From Allorhizocola rhizosphaerae (GTDB lineage Bacteria > Actinomycetota > Actinomycetes > Mycobacteriales > Micromonosporaceae), in NCBI RefSeq assembly GCF_003426775.1, contig NZ_QJUG01000080.1, positions 1 to 35,116 on the forward strand: a stretch of 35,116 bases of DNA, in the 5' to 3' direction. The translations under genes were made by a program, and so were the position numbers. The first letter of the stretch is position 1; each line of letters begins with the position of its first letter. Shown here piece by piece: positions 4,236 to 12,090 of the stretch. The notes below the pieces were generated by a model. It made no database searches, was not told the DNA's origin, and worked only from the letters and a program-made list of their open reading frames with translations.

Positions 4236-6635
4236 ATGACACTGGTCGCACCACTGGACGCATTCGGGCGGGCCGACCTGGCCCTCGCCGGGGGCAAGGG
4301 TGCCAACCTGGGCGAGTTGATCCGGGCCGGGTTCCCGGTCCCCGCCGGGTTCGTCGTGACCACCGACGCCTATGCCAAAAGGGCCACCGACGCCCATGCC
4401 CAAAGGGCTACGGACGCCCATGCCGAAGAGGCAACCGACGCCCATGCCGAAGAGGGCGCCGACGCCTACGCCAAAGGGGGCGCCCACGTGCCCGATCCGC
4501 TTCGGCACGCCATCGCGCAGGCCTACGCGAGCCTCGGCGGCGGGCCCGTGGCCGTCCGGTCGAGTGCCACGGCCGAGGACCTGCCCGGGGCGGCCTTCGC
4601 GGGCCAGCAGGACACCTACCTCAACGTCGTCGGTGAGGAAGCGCTCATCGACGCCGTGCGCCGGTGCTGGGATTCGCTTTGGACGGAGCGCGCCGTGGCT
4701 TACCGGCGCAGGCTCGGCATCGACGACAGGGAGGTGAGCATCGCCGTCGTGGTGCAGCGCATGGTCGAGGCCGAGATGGCGGGCGTCATGTTCACCGCCG
4801 ACCCGGTCACGGGCGACCGTGGCCACGTCGTCATCGACGCGAGCAGCGGGCTCGGCGAGGCCGTGGTCTCCGGGCTGGTCACGCCCGACCACTACGTGCT
4901 CGACGCACGAGGCCGGGTCCGCGAGTTCACGCCCGGCCGTCGTGAGGTCGTGGTCAAGGCCAAGGCGGGCGGCGGCGTCATCCATGAGACCGGTGGCACG
5001 GAGTTGCACCTGCCCGATGAGGCGCTCAAGCAACTGGCACACCTGGGTCAGCGGGTCCAAGTCCACTTTGGACGCCCACAGGACATCGAATGGGCGTACA
5101 CCCAAAAGAAAATCGTGTTGCTGCAGGCACGGCCGATGACGGCGCTGCCGCCGCCCCCGCTCAAGCTCAACCGGATCGAGCGCCGGATCGGCTCGGTGCT
5201 GCTGGAGTACCTGCCTGTGCGCCCATACCCGATCGACACCACCACCTGGCTGCCGCACGGACCGGCCGGGCTCATGAACAAAATCGCCGAACACTTCGGC
5301 ATCCGCGGCCCGTTCGAGGGTTTCCTTCCCGAGGAGGACGGAGTCGTGGTTCGGATGGTCCCGCGCGCGCCGCGCCCCACGCTCGGGATCGTGCGCGGAC
5401 TCTTCCGGTTCGTGCGGCTCGCCCGGCGCTACGACCCCGCCCACTGGACCGAAGACCCGCGGTTCCGCGAGTTCCTGTCCCGCGCGCGCGACCTCGGCGC
5501 GCAGGATTTGACGACCATGACGTGGCAGCGGCTGTTGCAGGTGCCACGGCAGGCGCTCGCGCTCGTCGAACCCGTGACCGACTTCCGCACGCGATATCTG
5601 CCCGCGGCGGGCCTCGCGCTCCTGCGCCTTTTCCTTGCGCTCAAACGGCTTGGCCGCGCCGACATGCTCGGTGACCTCATCGCCGGCGCGCGGACGCGGA
5701 CCACGGACGCCAACCGCGCGCTCGAAGATCTCGCCCAGCTCATGCGCCTCAAGGGAGATTTCGCGGCCCGGTTCGCGTCGTTCCTTGAGGAGTATGGGCA
5801 TCGGGAGACCACGAGCCCGATCCTGGTCTCCCCGCCCACGTGGGCCGAGTCTCCGGAGACCGTGCTCGGGCTCATCAAGGTGCTGGCCGCAAAGGCACCC
5901 GAGCCGGCCAAGCCGGTCGATGACGCGCTCGCGAGGCTGCTGGAACACCCGCGCCTGCGCGATCCCAAGCGCCGCCAACGGATCCAGCGCTTGGTCGAGC
6001 AGGCGCGCGCCGGCATCGCGTTCCGCGAGGACAGCCACTTCTACTTCACCAAGCCGCTGCCGATCCTGCGCCGCTGCCTGCTGGAGATCGGCCGCCGATT
6101 GTCCGAAGTGGACGTGCTCGTCCGGCCGGAGGACGTATTCCATCTGCGGCTTGAGGAGATTGAGGCGATCGGGCTCCCGGCGGGCCTGAGCGAGTCCGAA
6201 AAGGACAGACTGCGCGCGATCGTGCGGCAGCGCGCCGCCAAGCGCGACGAGCTGGCCGGTGTGCGGCTCATCGACCCGAGAGCCGTGTTCCCGGCGACCG
6301 ACAGAGGCGACGCGCTCGTGGCGGGCGCGGCCGCGGGTGGTGGCATCGTCACCGGGCCCGTGAAGGTGGTCCGCGATCCGGCCGAGTTCGGCAAGCTCGA
6401 AAGCGGCGATGTGCTGGTGTGTCCGTACACGAATCCGTCATGGACACCCCTGTTCCAACGCGCGGCGGCCGTCGTGGTGGACTCGGGCGGCATCGCCTCG
6501 CACGCCGCGATCGTCGCGCGCGAGTACGGTATTCCGGCCGTCATGGGCACGGCCACGGGGACTTCGACGTTGGTGGACGGGCAGGTGGTGACGGTGGACG
6601 GCGACACCGGGCGGGTGACCGCGCATGGTGACTGA
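4236..6635 (+). CDS. ATP-grasp/phosphohistidine dikinase-like phosphotransferase, rifampin-phosphotransferase-like
   Basis: This encodes 799 residues. The N-terminal third is a PEP synthase/PPDK-type ATP-binding domain (GGKGANLGEL at 19-28, RSSATAEDLPGAAFAGQ near 110-125). The C-terminal 100 residues are the swivelling phosphohistidine domain, with His756 in GGIASHAAIVAREYGIP. There is no TIM-barrel PEP/pyruvate domain after it. The order ATP-grasp, substrate domain, histidine domain is that of rifampin phosphotransferase, whereas PEP synthase has the histidine domain in the middle. The middle 400 residues would hold the acceptor site; the acceptor cannot be told from sequence. Residues 43-82 are an inserted tandem repeat after VVTTDAYA. 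The start at 4236 has GGAGGG upstream; the ATG at 4209 has none. It overlaps the TetR gene by 11 bases. An uncharacterised dikinase-like enzyme for another substrate is the main alternative. Confidence 0.8.
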   Translation: MTLVAPLDAFGRADLALAGGKGANLGELIRAGFPVPAGFVVTTDAYAKRATDAHAQRATDAHAEEATDAHAEEGADAYAKGGAHVPDPLRHAIAQAYASLGGGPVAVRSSATAEDLPGAAFAGQQDTYLNVVGEEALIDAVRRCWDSLWTERAVAYRRRLGIDDREVSIAVVVQRMVEAEMAGVMFTADPVTGDRGHVVIDASSGLGEAVVSGLVTPDHYVLDARGRVREFTPGRREVVVKAKAGGGVIHETGGTELHLPDEALKQLAHLGQRVQVHFGRPQDIEWAYTQKKIVLLQARPMTALPPPPLKLNRIERRIGSVLLEYLPVRPYPIDTTTWLPHGPAGLMNKIAEHFGIRGPFEGFLPEEDGVVVRMVPRAPRPTLGIVRGLFRFVRLARRYDPAHWTEDPRFREFLSRARDLGAQDLTTMTWQRLLQVPRQALALVEPVTDFRTRYLPAAGLALLRLFLALKRLGRADMLGDLIAGARTRTTDANRALEDLAQLMRLKGDFAARFASFLEEYGHRETTSPILVSPPTWAESPETVLGLIKVLAAKAPEPAKPVDDALARLLEHPRLRDPKRRQRIQRLVEQARAGIAFREDSHFYFTKPLPILRRCLLEIGRRLSEVDVLVRPEDVFHLRLEEIEAIGLPAGLSESEKDRLRAIVRQRAAKRDELAGVRLIDPRAVFPATDRGDALVAGAAAGGGIVTGPVKVVRDPAEFGKLESGDVLVCPYTNPSWTPLFQRAAAVVVDSGGIASHAAIVAREYGIPAVMGTATGTSTLVDGQVVTVDGDTGRVTAHGD
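4362..4481 (+). repeat. Five 24-bp tandem repeats inside the phosphotransferase gene
   Basis: Units at 4362-4385, 4386-4409, 4410-4433, 4434-4457 and 4458-4481 follow ACCGACGCCCATGCCGAAGA and encode five TDAHAEEA-like octapeptides. They fall between the nucleotide-binding start of the ATP-grasp domain and its RSSATAEDLPG motif, in a surface loop that varies in length in relatives, and keep the frame. Confidence 0.95.
5061..5073. repeat. Second exact match to GTCCA-N3-TGGAC
   Basis: GTCCACTTTGGAC lies inside the phosphotransferase gene. It has the same 5-bp arms and 3-bp spacing as the copy at 1904-1916, but a different reading frame. Confidence 0.55.
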
Positions 6636-7212
6636 CCATCGCAAGCTCCCCCGGCGCCGGGGCGACGCGCTCAACGACGCGATCTACCGGGCGACCCTGG
6701 ACGAGCTCGCCGAGGTCGGATACGCGAAGCTCACCATGGAACGGGTGGCCGAGCGGGCAAAGGCGAGCAAGGCGTCGCTGTATCGGCGCTGGCCCACCAA
6801 GATGGAGCTGGTACACGATGCCGTGCAGCATGTGCTGCGCGGCCCGATGACGCCGCCCGACACCGGCAGCCTGCGCGATGATCTGATCTCGCTGCTGCGC
6901 CAGAGCGCCGAGATGCTCACCGGGCCGGCCGGCGAGGCGTTGCGCGGTGTGCTGACCGATGCGCTGAGCGATGCCCGGCGCACCGCCGAGCTGCGCGCCC
7001 GCTCGCACGGTTCCGGGCTGCGCATGGTCGAGACGATCGTGCGCCGGGCGGCCGCGCGCGGTGAGATCGACGAGTCGGCGATCACCCCGCGCCGCCTGGA
7101 GGTGCCGCTCGCGCTGCTGCGACATCACTTTCTGTTCCATGGGGTACCGGTCCCGGGCGACGTGATCGGGCAGATGGTCGATGAGATCCTGGTCCCGCTG
7201 TTCAAGAGCTGA
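6625..7212 (+). CDS. TetR family transcriptional regulator
   Basis: This encodes 195 residues. The N-terminal helix-turn-helix is clear: LTMERVAERAKASKASLYRRWPTK falls in the usual place (about 30-55), with the typical short basic lead-in KLPRRRG. The remaining 130 residues are helical, as expected for the ligand-binding and dimer domain. Its ATG lies 11 bases inside the end of the phosphotransferase gene, so the two are co-transcribed and probably co-translated. A TetR protein made from the same message as a possible drug-modifying enzyme usually represses the operon until the substrate or a relative binds. The palindrome at 4194-4204 is a candidate site. A GTG one codon downstream is an alternative start. 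Confidence 0.92.
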   Translation: MVTDHRKLPRRRGDALNDAIYRATLDELAEVGYAKLTMERVAERAKASKASLYRRWPTKMELVHDAVQHVLRGPMTPPDTGSLRDDLISLLRQSAEMLTGPAGEALRGVLTDALSDARRTAELRARSHGSGLRMVETIVRRAAARGEIDESAITPRRLEVPLALLRHHFLFHGVPVPGDVIGQMVDEILVPLFKS

Positions 7213-7235
7213 TGTGCCCCATCGCCAAGGATCTA

Positions 7236-7264
7236 TTGACTTACGGTCAGGCCCGAAATATGGT
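7236..7264 (+). promoter_or_regulatory. Promoter of the VCBS-propeller gene, predicting a leaderless mRNA
   Basis: TTGACT at 7236-7241 and TATGGT at 7259-7264 are separated by 17 bases, a good housekeeping promoter. The ATG begins at 7271, which is where transcription should start. No Shine-Dalgarno precedes the ATG. Confidence 0.65.
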
Positions 7265-7270
7265 GCCCAC

Positions 7271-10200
7271 ATGGCTCGTGATCTTTCACGTCGCGCCGGC
7301 ACCGCACTGCTGGCAATCTTTCTGACCGCGGCCACCGCCGCCGTGGTGGCAGGGGTGACCCCCGCCGAGTCCGCGAAAGCCGCAGGACCGTATCCGAAGT
7401 CGATCGATCTGGGACGCCCACCGGTCAAGGGCGTGACCGCCGCGGGCGGCGAAACCGCGCGCATGGCCGACGGCGCCTACCGCACCTGGGTGGTGGTCAG
7501 CGGCACAACCGTCGAAAACGACCCGGCCTACCTGGCCGAGGTGAACCCGTTCACCGGGAAAATGCTCGCCAAGTATGAGATGCCGACGGCCGGTGGCGCC
7601 TGGGGTGTCGCGGTGAGCCCCGACGGCCGGTATGTCTACGCCATGACCTACGGCGCGGGCCATGCCTACCGGCTGACCTACACCAGCCCGCGCTCGTTCG
7701 TCGACCTCGGCGCGCCCACCGCGAACACCAGCTTCCTGTGGGAGGGCGACACCGACGACCAGGGCAACCTGTGGATCGGAACATACGAGGGCAAGGCCTC
7801 GACCAAGACGGCCGGTCTGCTGGCCAGTTGGCGACCGGGCACCGGCTGGACCAACCACGGCGGATATGGCACTCAGTACGAGTACGTGCGCTCCGTCGAG
7901 TTCGCGCGTGGCCAGGTCTACGTCGGCCTCGGACAATACACCGGCTTCTACCGCCACGACCCGGCCACGGGCAACGACTATCCGATACCGCTGCCGCCCG
8001 GCATCCCGAACGACATGTACACGTACCAGCTCGACGACGCGGGTGACTACCTGTACGTGTACTTCGCGGGCGGCACCTCACCGGCCAAGGGCTGGCTCTA
8101 CAACCTGGTGACCCAGCAATGGGTGCGCGAGATTGTGGGATACAACGGCGCGACGGTCTCCGACGAGGGTCCGGACGGGCTGGTCTACCTCGTCATGTCC
8201 GGCGAGCTCGTCGGCTACAACCCGGACACCGGCGCCGTGACGCGCACCGGCTTCACCGGCGACGGGCATCTTGGTGCGGCCAAAGGCATTCAGCGGGTGG
8301 TCGATCCCGACACCCGCCACGAGATGGTGGTCACCTCGCAGGCCAGCGGGGCGATCGCGCGGTACGACCTGGTGACCCGTACGGGGTCGTATCTCACGTG
8401 GGACAAGGTCGAGCTGGTGCCCAACCTGACACCCCTGCGCTCACTCGCGATCGGCCCCAACGGCTGGGCCTATCTGGGTGGCTACTTCGCGGGCGGGTTC
8501 GCCGGTTACGACCCGGACTCCGAGCGCTGGCATGAATACCCGTTCCCGCACCAGATCGAGGGCATGGCCACCCACGGCAGGAAGCTGTACCTGGGCGTCT
8601 ACCCCAACGGTGCGCTCTACGAATACGATCCGGCGCGGCCGTTCGGATCCGGCAACCCGCGCAAGCTGTTCGATCTGCGGACCTACGGTCAGGAACGGCC
8701 GTGGACGGTCATCTCCGCCGGGCGGTACGTCGCGATCGGCACCACGCCGAAGAACTCCAAATCGGACGGTGCGGGCGCGGTGACGTTGTACGACCCGGCG
8801 GACGGCTCGTATCGGGTGTTCAACGGGATCGCCGGGGCGGGCGAGATCGGCGCGCTCGCCTACCGCAACGGCATCCTCTACGGCGGGTCGATGAACTGCT
8901 GCACCGCCGCGACGCCAAGCGACGGCACGCTTTTCGCGCTGGACGTGACCACGGGCGCGAAGCTGTGGCAGACCGTGCCGCTGGCCGGGGAGCGGGGCGT
9001 CAACGCGCTCGCCTTCGGCACCGACCCGAACGTCATCGTCGGCATCACCGCGGGCAAGGCGTTCCGCTACAACGTGAGCACCCGGCAGTTGCTCGGCAGC
9101 ACGACACTGGTGTCCTACCCGTGGACCAACGTCCGTGGTTTCCAGCCGCGTGCGGTCAACCTGGTCTTCGACCCGCACGATGGGTACATGTACGGCACCG
9201 CAGTGGGCCGGTTCCTCAAACTGAACCCGACCACCCTGGCCAACGCCGCCCCGAGCGGGTGGACCGGTGGATATTTCGCCGCGGCCAACACCGGCCGCAA
9301 GTTCGCGGTCCAGTCGGTCAACGGACAGTCGCACCTCATCATGTCGCAGTGGTATGGACGGCCCGCCGGTCCGGCCATGCTCTACGGCAGCAGCGGCGGC
9401 AGTGCCCACATGTACCGCTGGGAGTCGGACGAGACCGCGTTCCAGCTTGGTCTCGGATGGCAGCAGAGCACGGGCTACGACCTCGCGAAGGTGGGCGACC
9501 GGATGGTGTCCGGCGACTTCACGTGCGACGGGGTGGACGACATAGCGGCGGGTTACGACACGGGCGGGGCCTTGCGCTTCGACGTGTGGGACGGGAAGTC
9601 CACGACCTCGGGGCCGCGCGTCTGGGGCGCGGCAGCCATCGCGCCGTCGGCGATCGGCGCGCGCATGGTCGCGGGCGACTTCGACGGCAACGGGTGCGCG
9701 GACCTGGCGCTGTTCGAGGCCGTGGCGGGCACGGCCGGAGCGCACCTGCACCGCTATCTGTCCGACGGCGCGACCCTCGCCAAGACGACGTCGGGCGACT
9801 GGAGCACCTCCACGGGCTATGACCTGACCAAGGTCGCCGGGCGCATGGCGACCGGTGACGTCGACGCCGACGGTCGCGACGACATCGTCACGGCCTACGA
9901 TTACGGGACCTATTTCCGGTACCACATATGGAAAGAAGGCACCGTCTACAGTGGACCATCGGGCTGGTATCAGTCGGGCGCCTTCAGCCTCGCCAACGTC
10001 GGGGATCGCATGGTCGTGGGCGACTTCGACAGCAGCGGCACCGACGAGCCGGCCATGTTCTACCACTACGGCGGCAGCCACGCGCGGCTGTTCCGGTGGA
10101 GTTCGAACGGCGGCCAGTTCACGCTCGCCTCACCCGACTGGGAGGTCACCTCGGGCTACACGCTGTCCATGGTGGGCGACCGCATGGCGGTGGGCGACGT

Positions 10201-10369
10201 CAACGACGACGGCCGCGACGACATCATCGCCGCATACGACTACGGGTCCGACTTCCGCTACCACGTCTGGCTCAGCGGCTGGTCCTACACCGGCCCGGCG
10301 GGGTGGTACGACTCGGGCACGTTCGATCTGGCCCTGGTCGGCGGGCGCCTGGTGACGGGCGTCTGGTAG
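7271..10369 (+). CDS. Secreted beta-propeller protein with C-terminal FG-GAP/VCBS repeats
   Basis: This encodes 1032 residues. Residues 1-38 are a Sec signal peptide (LSRR, hydrophobic core, then AESAKAAG). Residues about 40-680 form a repetitive beta-propeller region with PQQ/SMP-30-like strands (WGVAVSPDGRYVYAM, NLWIGTYEG, LVYLVMSGELVGY). From about 735 there are five VCBS/FG-GAP units, each with a calcium-binding-like motif: VSGDFTCDGVDD, VAGDFDGNGCAD, ATGDVDADGRDD, VVGDFDSSGTDE and AVGDVNDDGRDD. A sixth stops at RLVTGVW, which may close the blade ring. Such proteins are secreted and often bind or degrade polysaccharide, but I see no catalytic motif. The start is chosen because it begins the signal peptide and coincides with the predicted transcription start. 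It is monocistronic and ends at a bidirectional hairpin. Confidence 0.88.
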   Translation: MARDLSRRAGTALLAIFLTAATAAVVAGVTPAESAKAAGPYPKSIDLGRPPVKGVTAAGGETARMADGAYRTWVVVSGTTVENDPAYLAEVNPFTGKMLAKYEMPTAGGAWGVAVSPDGRYVYAMTYGAGHAYRLTYTSPRSFVDLGAPTANTSFLWEGDTDDQGNLWIGTYEGKASTKTAGLLASWRPGTGWTNHGGYGTQYEYVRSVEFARGQVYVGLGQYTGFYRHDPATGNDYPIPLPPGIPNDMYTYQLDDAGDYLYVYFAGGTSPAKGWLYNLVTQQWVREIVGYNGATVSDEGPDGLVYLVMSGELVGYNPDTGAVTRTGFTGDGHLGAAKGIQRVVDPDTRHEMVVTSQASGAIARYDLVTRTGSYLTWDKVELVPNLTPLRSLAIGPNGWAYLGGYFAGGFAGYDPDSERWHEYPFPHQIEGMATHGRKLYLGVYPNGALYEYDPARPFGSGNPRKLFDLRTYGQERPWTVISAGRYVAIGTTPKNSKSDGAGAVTLYDPADGSYRVFNGIAGAGEIGALAYRNGILYGGSMNCCTAATPSDGTLFALDVTTGAKLWQTVPLAGERGVNALAFGTDPNVIVGITAGKAFRYNVSTRQLLGSTTLVSYPWTNVRGFQPRAVNLVFDPHDGYMYGTAVGRFLKLNPTTLANAAPSGWTGGYFAAANTGRKFAVQSVNGQSHLIMSQWYGRPAGPAMLYGSSGGSAHMYRWESDETAFQLGLGWQQSTGYDLAKVGDRMVSGDFTCDGVDDIAAGYDTGGALRFDVWDGKSTTSGPRVWGAAAIAPSAIGARMVAGDFDGNGCADLALFEAVAGTAGAHLHRYLSDGATLAKTTSGDWSTSTGYDLTKVAGRMATGDVDADGRDDIVTAYDYGTYFRYHIWKEGTVYSGPSGWYQSGAFSLANVGDRMVVGDFDSSGTDEPAMFYHYGGSHARLFRWSSNGGQFTLASPDWEVTSGYTLSMVGDRMAVGDVNDDGRDDIIAAYDYGSDFRYHVWLSGWSYTGPAGWYDSGTFDLALVGGRLVTGVW

Positions 10370-10382
10370 CTGGTCCAAAGTG

Positions 10383-10423
10383 GAGTGTGCGGCCGTTACG
10401 GGAAACGTCACGGCCGCACACTC
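10383..10423. terminator. Bidirectional terminator between convergent genes
   Basis: A perfect 14-bp inverted repeat (GAGTGTGCGGCCGT / ACGGCCGCACACTC) has a further inner ACG/CGT pairing. It lies between the stops at 10369 and 10428, so it serves both convergent genes. There is no T tract. Confidence 0.85.
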
Positions 10424-10427
10424 ACCC

Positions 10428-11300
10428 CTACTGAGTAACGTCGAACAGGTCGCGCAGCCGGATCGAGTAGAAGTCGTTCGACTCGGTGATGCGCACGAAG
10501 TAGAGCCGGTCGCCGCGCGGCGCGAGCGTCGGATGAAACTCCCACGCCGGGGTGTTCACGTTGGGCCCGAGGTTGAACGGGTTCGTCCAGCCGCCACCCT
10601 GATGCTGGAACGACACGTAGATGTCACTCCCGCCATCCTGGCCGCCGGACTGGCCCTCACGGCCCAGCGCGGCGAACAGCAGCACCCTGCCGTCCGGGGT
10701 GATTTCGGGGTTGAAGTCCAGCCCGGGAGTGTTGATGACCGGGCCGAGGTTTTCCGGCTCGCCATAGGTGCCGTCCGGGCGCAGCCGCGCGCGGTAGATG
10801 TCCCAGTCTCCGGTGCGGTCGCTGCCGAAATAGAGCGTGCCGTCCATCGCGACCGAGGGATACAGCTCGTTGCCCGGCCCGTTGACACCCGTGACCTCGA
10901 CCGGCTCGCTCCAGCCGGAGCGGGTGCGCTGGACCACCCACAGGTCGGAGTCCTCGCCGGACCTGATGGTGGCGAAGAAAAGCCGCTTGCCGTCGGGGGT
11001 GATAAAAGGATCTATATCCTTGTGGGTACCGGAGAACGGCGCGACAGTCGGCTGCCCCCAGACCCCGTTGGTCCGGCGCGACACCAGGATGCGCGACTCG
11101 GTCGCCGAAAACCAGTCGCCGTTGGCGCGCGTGAAATACGCGGTGTTGCCGTCGCGGGTGAACGTGATCCGGTACTCCTGCTGATCCGACGAGATCACGC
11201 CCGGCGCGAACAGGTCGGACTGGGCCTGTGCCACACCGGGAAGGGCGAGCACCAGCGCACACGCCACAGCGGCCGTGGCCGCGGGCTTCAGAATCCTCAT
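10428..11300 (-). CDS. Secreted TolB-like (PD40) beta-propeller protein
   Basis: This encodes 290 residues. Residues 1-28 are a Sec signal peptide, MRILKPAATAAVACALVL followed by ALPGVAQAQ, with cleavage after AQA. The mature part contains four or five PD40-type blades, each with a P-x-[IL]-[ATS]-x-DG motif: DPFITPDGKRLFFAT, YPSVAMDGTLYFGSD, FNPEITPDGRVLLFA and FHPTLAPRGDRLYFV. WDIYRA and SDIYVS match the repeated strand of TolB-like propellers. TolB itself works with Pal in Gram-negative bacteria; Gram-positive relatives are secreted and of unknown role. No catalytic residues are evident. The start at 11300 is the one that begins the signal peptide; the frame is open 32 codons further up without a credible start. 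It is divergent from the SnoaL-like gene and convergent with the VCBS propeller gene. Confidence 0.85.
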   Translation of the reverse strand: MRILKPAATAAVACALVLALPGVAQAQSDLFAPGVISSDQQEYRITFTRDGNTAYFTRANGDWFSATESRILVSRRTNGVWGQPTVAPFSGTHKDIDPFITPDGKRLFFATIRSGEDSDLWVVQRTRSGWSEPVEVTGVNGPGNELYPSVAMDGTLYFGSDRTGDWDIYRARLRPDGTYGEPENLGPVINTPGLDFNPEITPDGRVLLFAALGREGQSGGQDGGSDIYVSFQHQGGGWTNPFNLGPNVNTPAWEFHPTLAPRGDRLYFVRITESNDFYSIRLRDLFDVTQ

Positions 11301-11394
11301 GTGAGCATAAACGCCGTGCGGGCACCGAAGGTTGACACGCTGAGTCGGCGTTGAACGGATGGCAGGCGCACGGAAGACGCACGGAAGACCGGTC

Positions 11395-11422
11395 ATAACG
11401 GCTGGCTATGGCAACGGGTATT
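11395..11422 (+). promoter_or_regulatory. Promoter-like element shared with the second SnoaL-like gene
   Basis: ATAAC, 16 bases, then GGGTATT (extended to GGGTATTGGACC at 11416-11427), lies 36 bases before the ATG. The same elements with the same 16-base spacing occur at 27301-27328, 35 bases before another SnoaL-like gene. GGGTAT fits the -10 of SigB/SigF-type sigma factors. Confidence 0.55.
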
Positions 11423-11458
11423 GGACCGCGCGCCCGGTGCGGGACCACCATCGGTCAC

Positions 11459-12031
11459 ATGAGCAGCGTAGAGACGAACAACATCGCGCGCCGCACCGTT
11501 GTGGCGGGCGCACTGGGCGCGGCGGCAGGTGCGATTGCCATGGCACCGGGCGCACAGGCGGCATCCCCTGCCGGACTGTCGCGTGTGGACGATGTCAACG
11601 CCATCCGGGCCGCGGTCGATGGCATCGACGACGCGGTGGACGCCAAGGACTGGGCCCGATGCCGGGCGTTGTTCACCGATCAGGTCGACGTGGACTTCGC
11701 GTCGCTGGGCGGCGGCGCACCCGCGCGCATCCCGGCGGACCAACTCATCGCGAACTGGCGGCGTAACCTGTACGCCGAGAAGACCAGCTTCCACCAGCGG
11801 TCCAATCACGACATCACCATCACCGGCGACAGGGCCGGTGTCCGATCCAAGGGCTACGCGTTCAACCGCCTGATCCGCCCGCTCGGCGACGCCATCTGGG
11901 AGGTGTGGGGCCACTACACCCACCGGCTGATCCGCACCCGTGACGGCTGGCGCTGCACGGCCATCGCCCTGACGACCGTCGCGCACGCCCGCGGCAACGA
12001 ACTCGCCTGGACCCACGTCCCAAGCGAATAG
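11459..12031 (+). CDS. Tat-exported SnoaL-like (NTF2-fold) protein
   Basis: This encodes 190 residues. The N-terminus has a twin-arginine signal (ARRTVVAGALGAAAGAIAM, ending APGAQAASP), with cleavage after AQA. The mature part is one SnoaL_4-like domain: an opening helix (DVNAIRAAVDGIDDAVDAKDW), then RALFTDQVDVDF and the closing strands WEVWGHYTHRLIRTRDGW, the usual layout of this NTF2-like fold. Members include cyclases, hydroxylases and ligand-binding proteins, so the reaction is not predictable; Tat export suggests it folds before export. Start at 11459: the upstream ATG at 11408 lies before the predicted transcription start. There is no clear Shine-Dalgarno. It is divergent from the TolB-like gene and is followed by a 14-bp hairpin. 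Confidence 0.8.
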   Translation: MSSVETNNIARRTVVAGALGAAAGAIAMAPGAQAASPAGLSRVDDVNAIRAAVDGIDDAVDAKDWARCRALFTDQVDVDFASLGGGAPARIPADQLIANWRRNLYAEKTSFHQRSNHDITITGDRAGVRSKGYAFNRLIRPLGDAIWEVWGHYTHRLIRTRDGWRCTAIALTTVAHARGNELAWTHVPSE

Positions 12032-12036
12032 CGAAC

Positions 12037-12070
12037 CGGGGATGGCCCGTCCCTACACGGGCCATCCCCG
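12037..12070. terminator. Bidirectional terminator hairpin
   Basis: A perfect 14-bp stem (CGGGGATGGCCCGT / ACGGGCCATCCCCG) with a 6-base loop lies between the convergent stops at 12031 and 12091. It closes both the SnoaL-like gene and the LamG-RHS-immunity operon. Confidence 0.88.
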
Positions 12071-12090
12071 AGACCGACTGTCGTGATTGG

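Noticed and set aside
4188-6143. A 651-codon minus-strand frame opposite the phosphotransferase gene
   Set aside because: The plus strand encodes clear ATP-grasp and histidine motifs; the antisense product has no recognisable domain and its repeat is only the reverse reading of the 24-bp array.
8441-10081. A 546-codon minus-strand frame opposite the VCBS-propeller gene
   Set aside because: The plus strand has regular VCBS motifs and a signal peptide; the antisense product is His/Arg/Val-rich shadow sequence.
11301-11320. TATGCT as a -10 box for the TolB-like gene
   Set aside because: It would place transcription start inside the coding sequence, and no -35 lies at a suitable distance.
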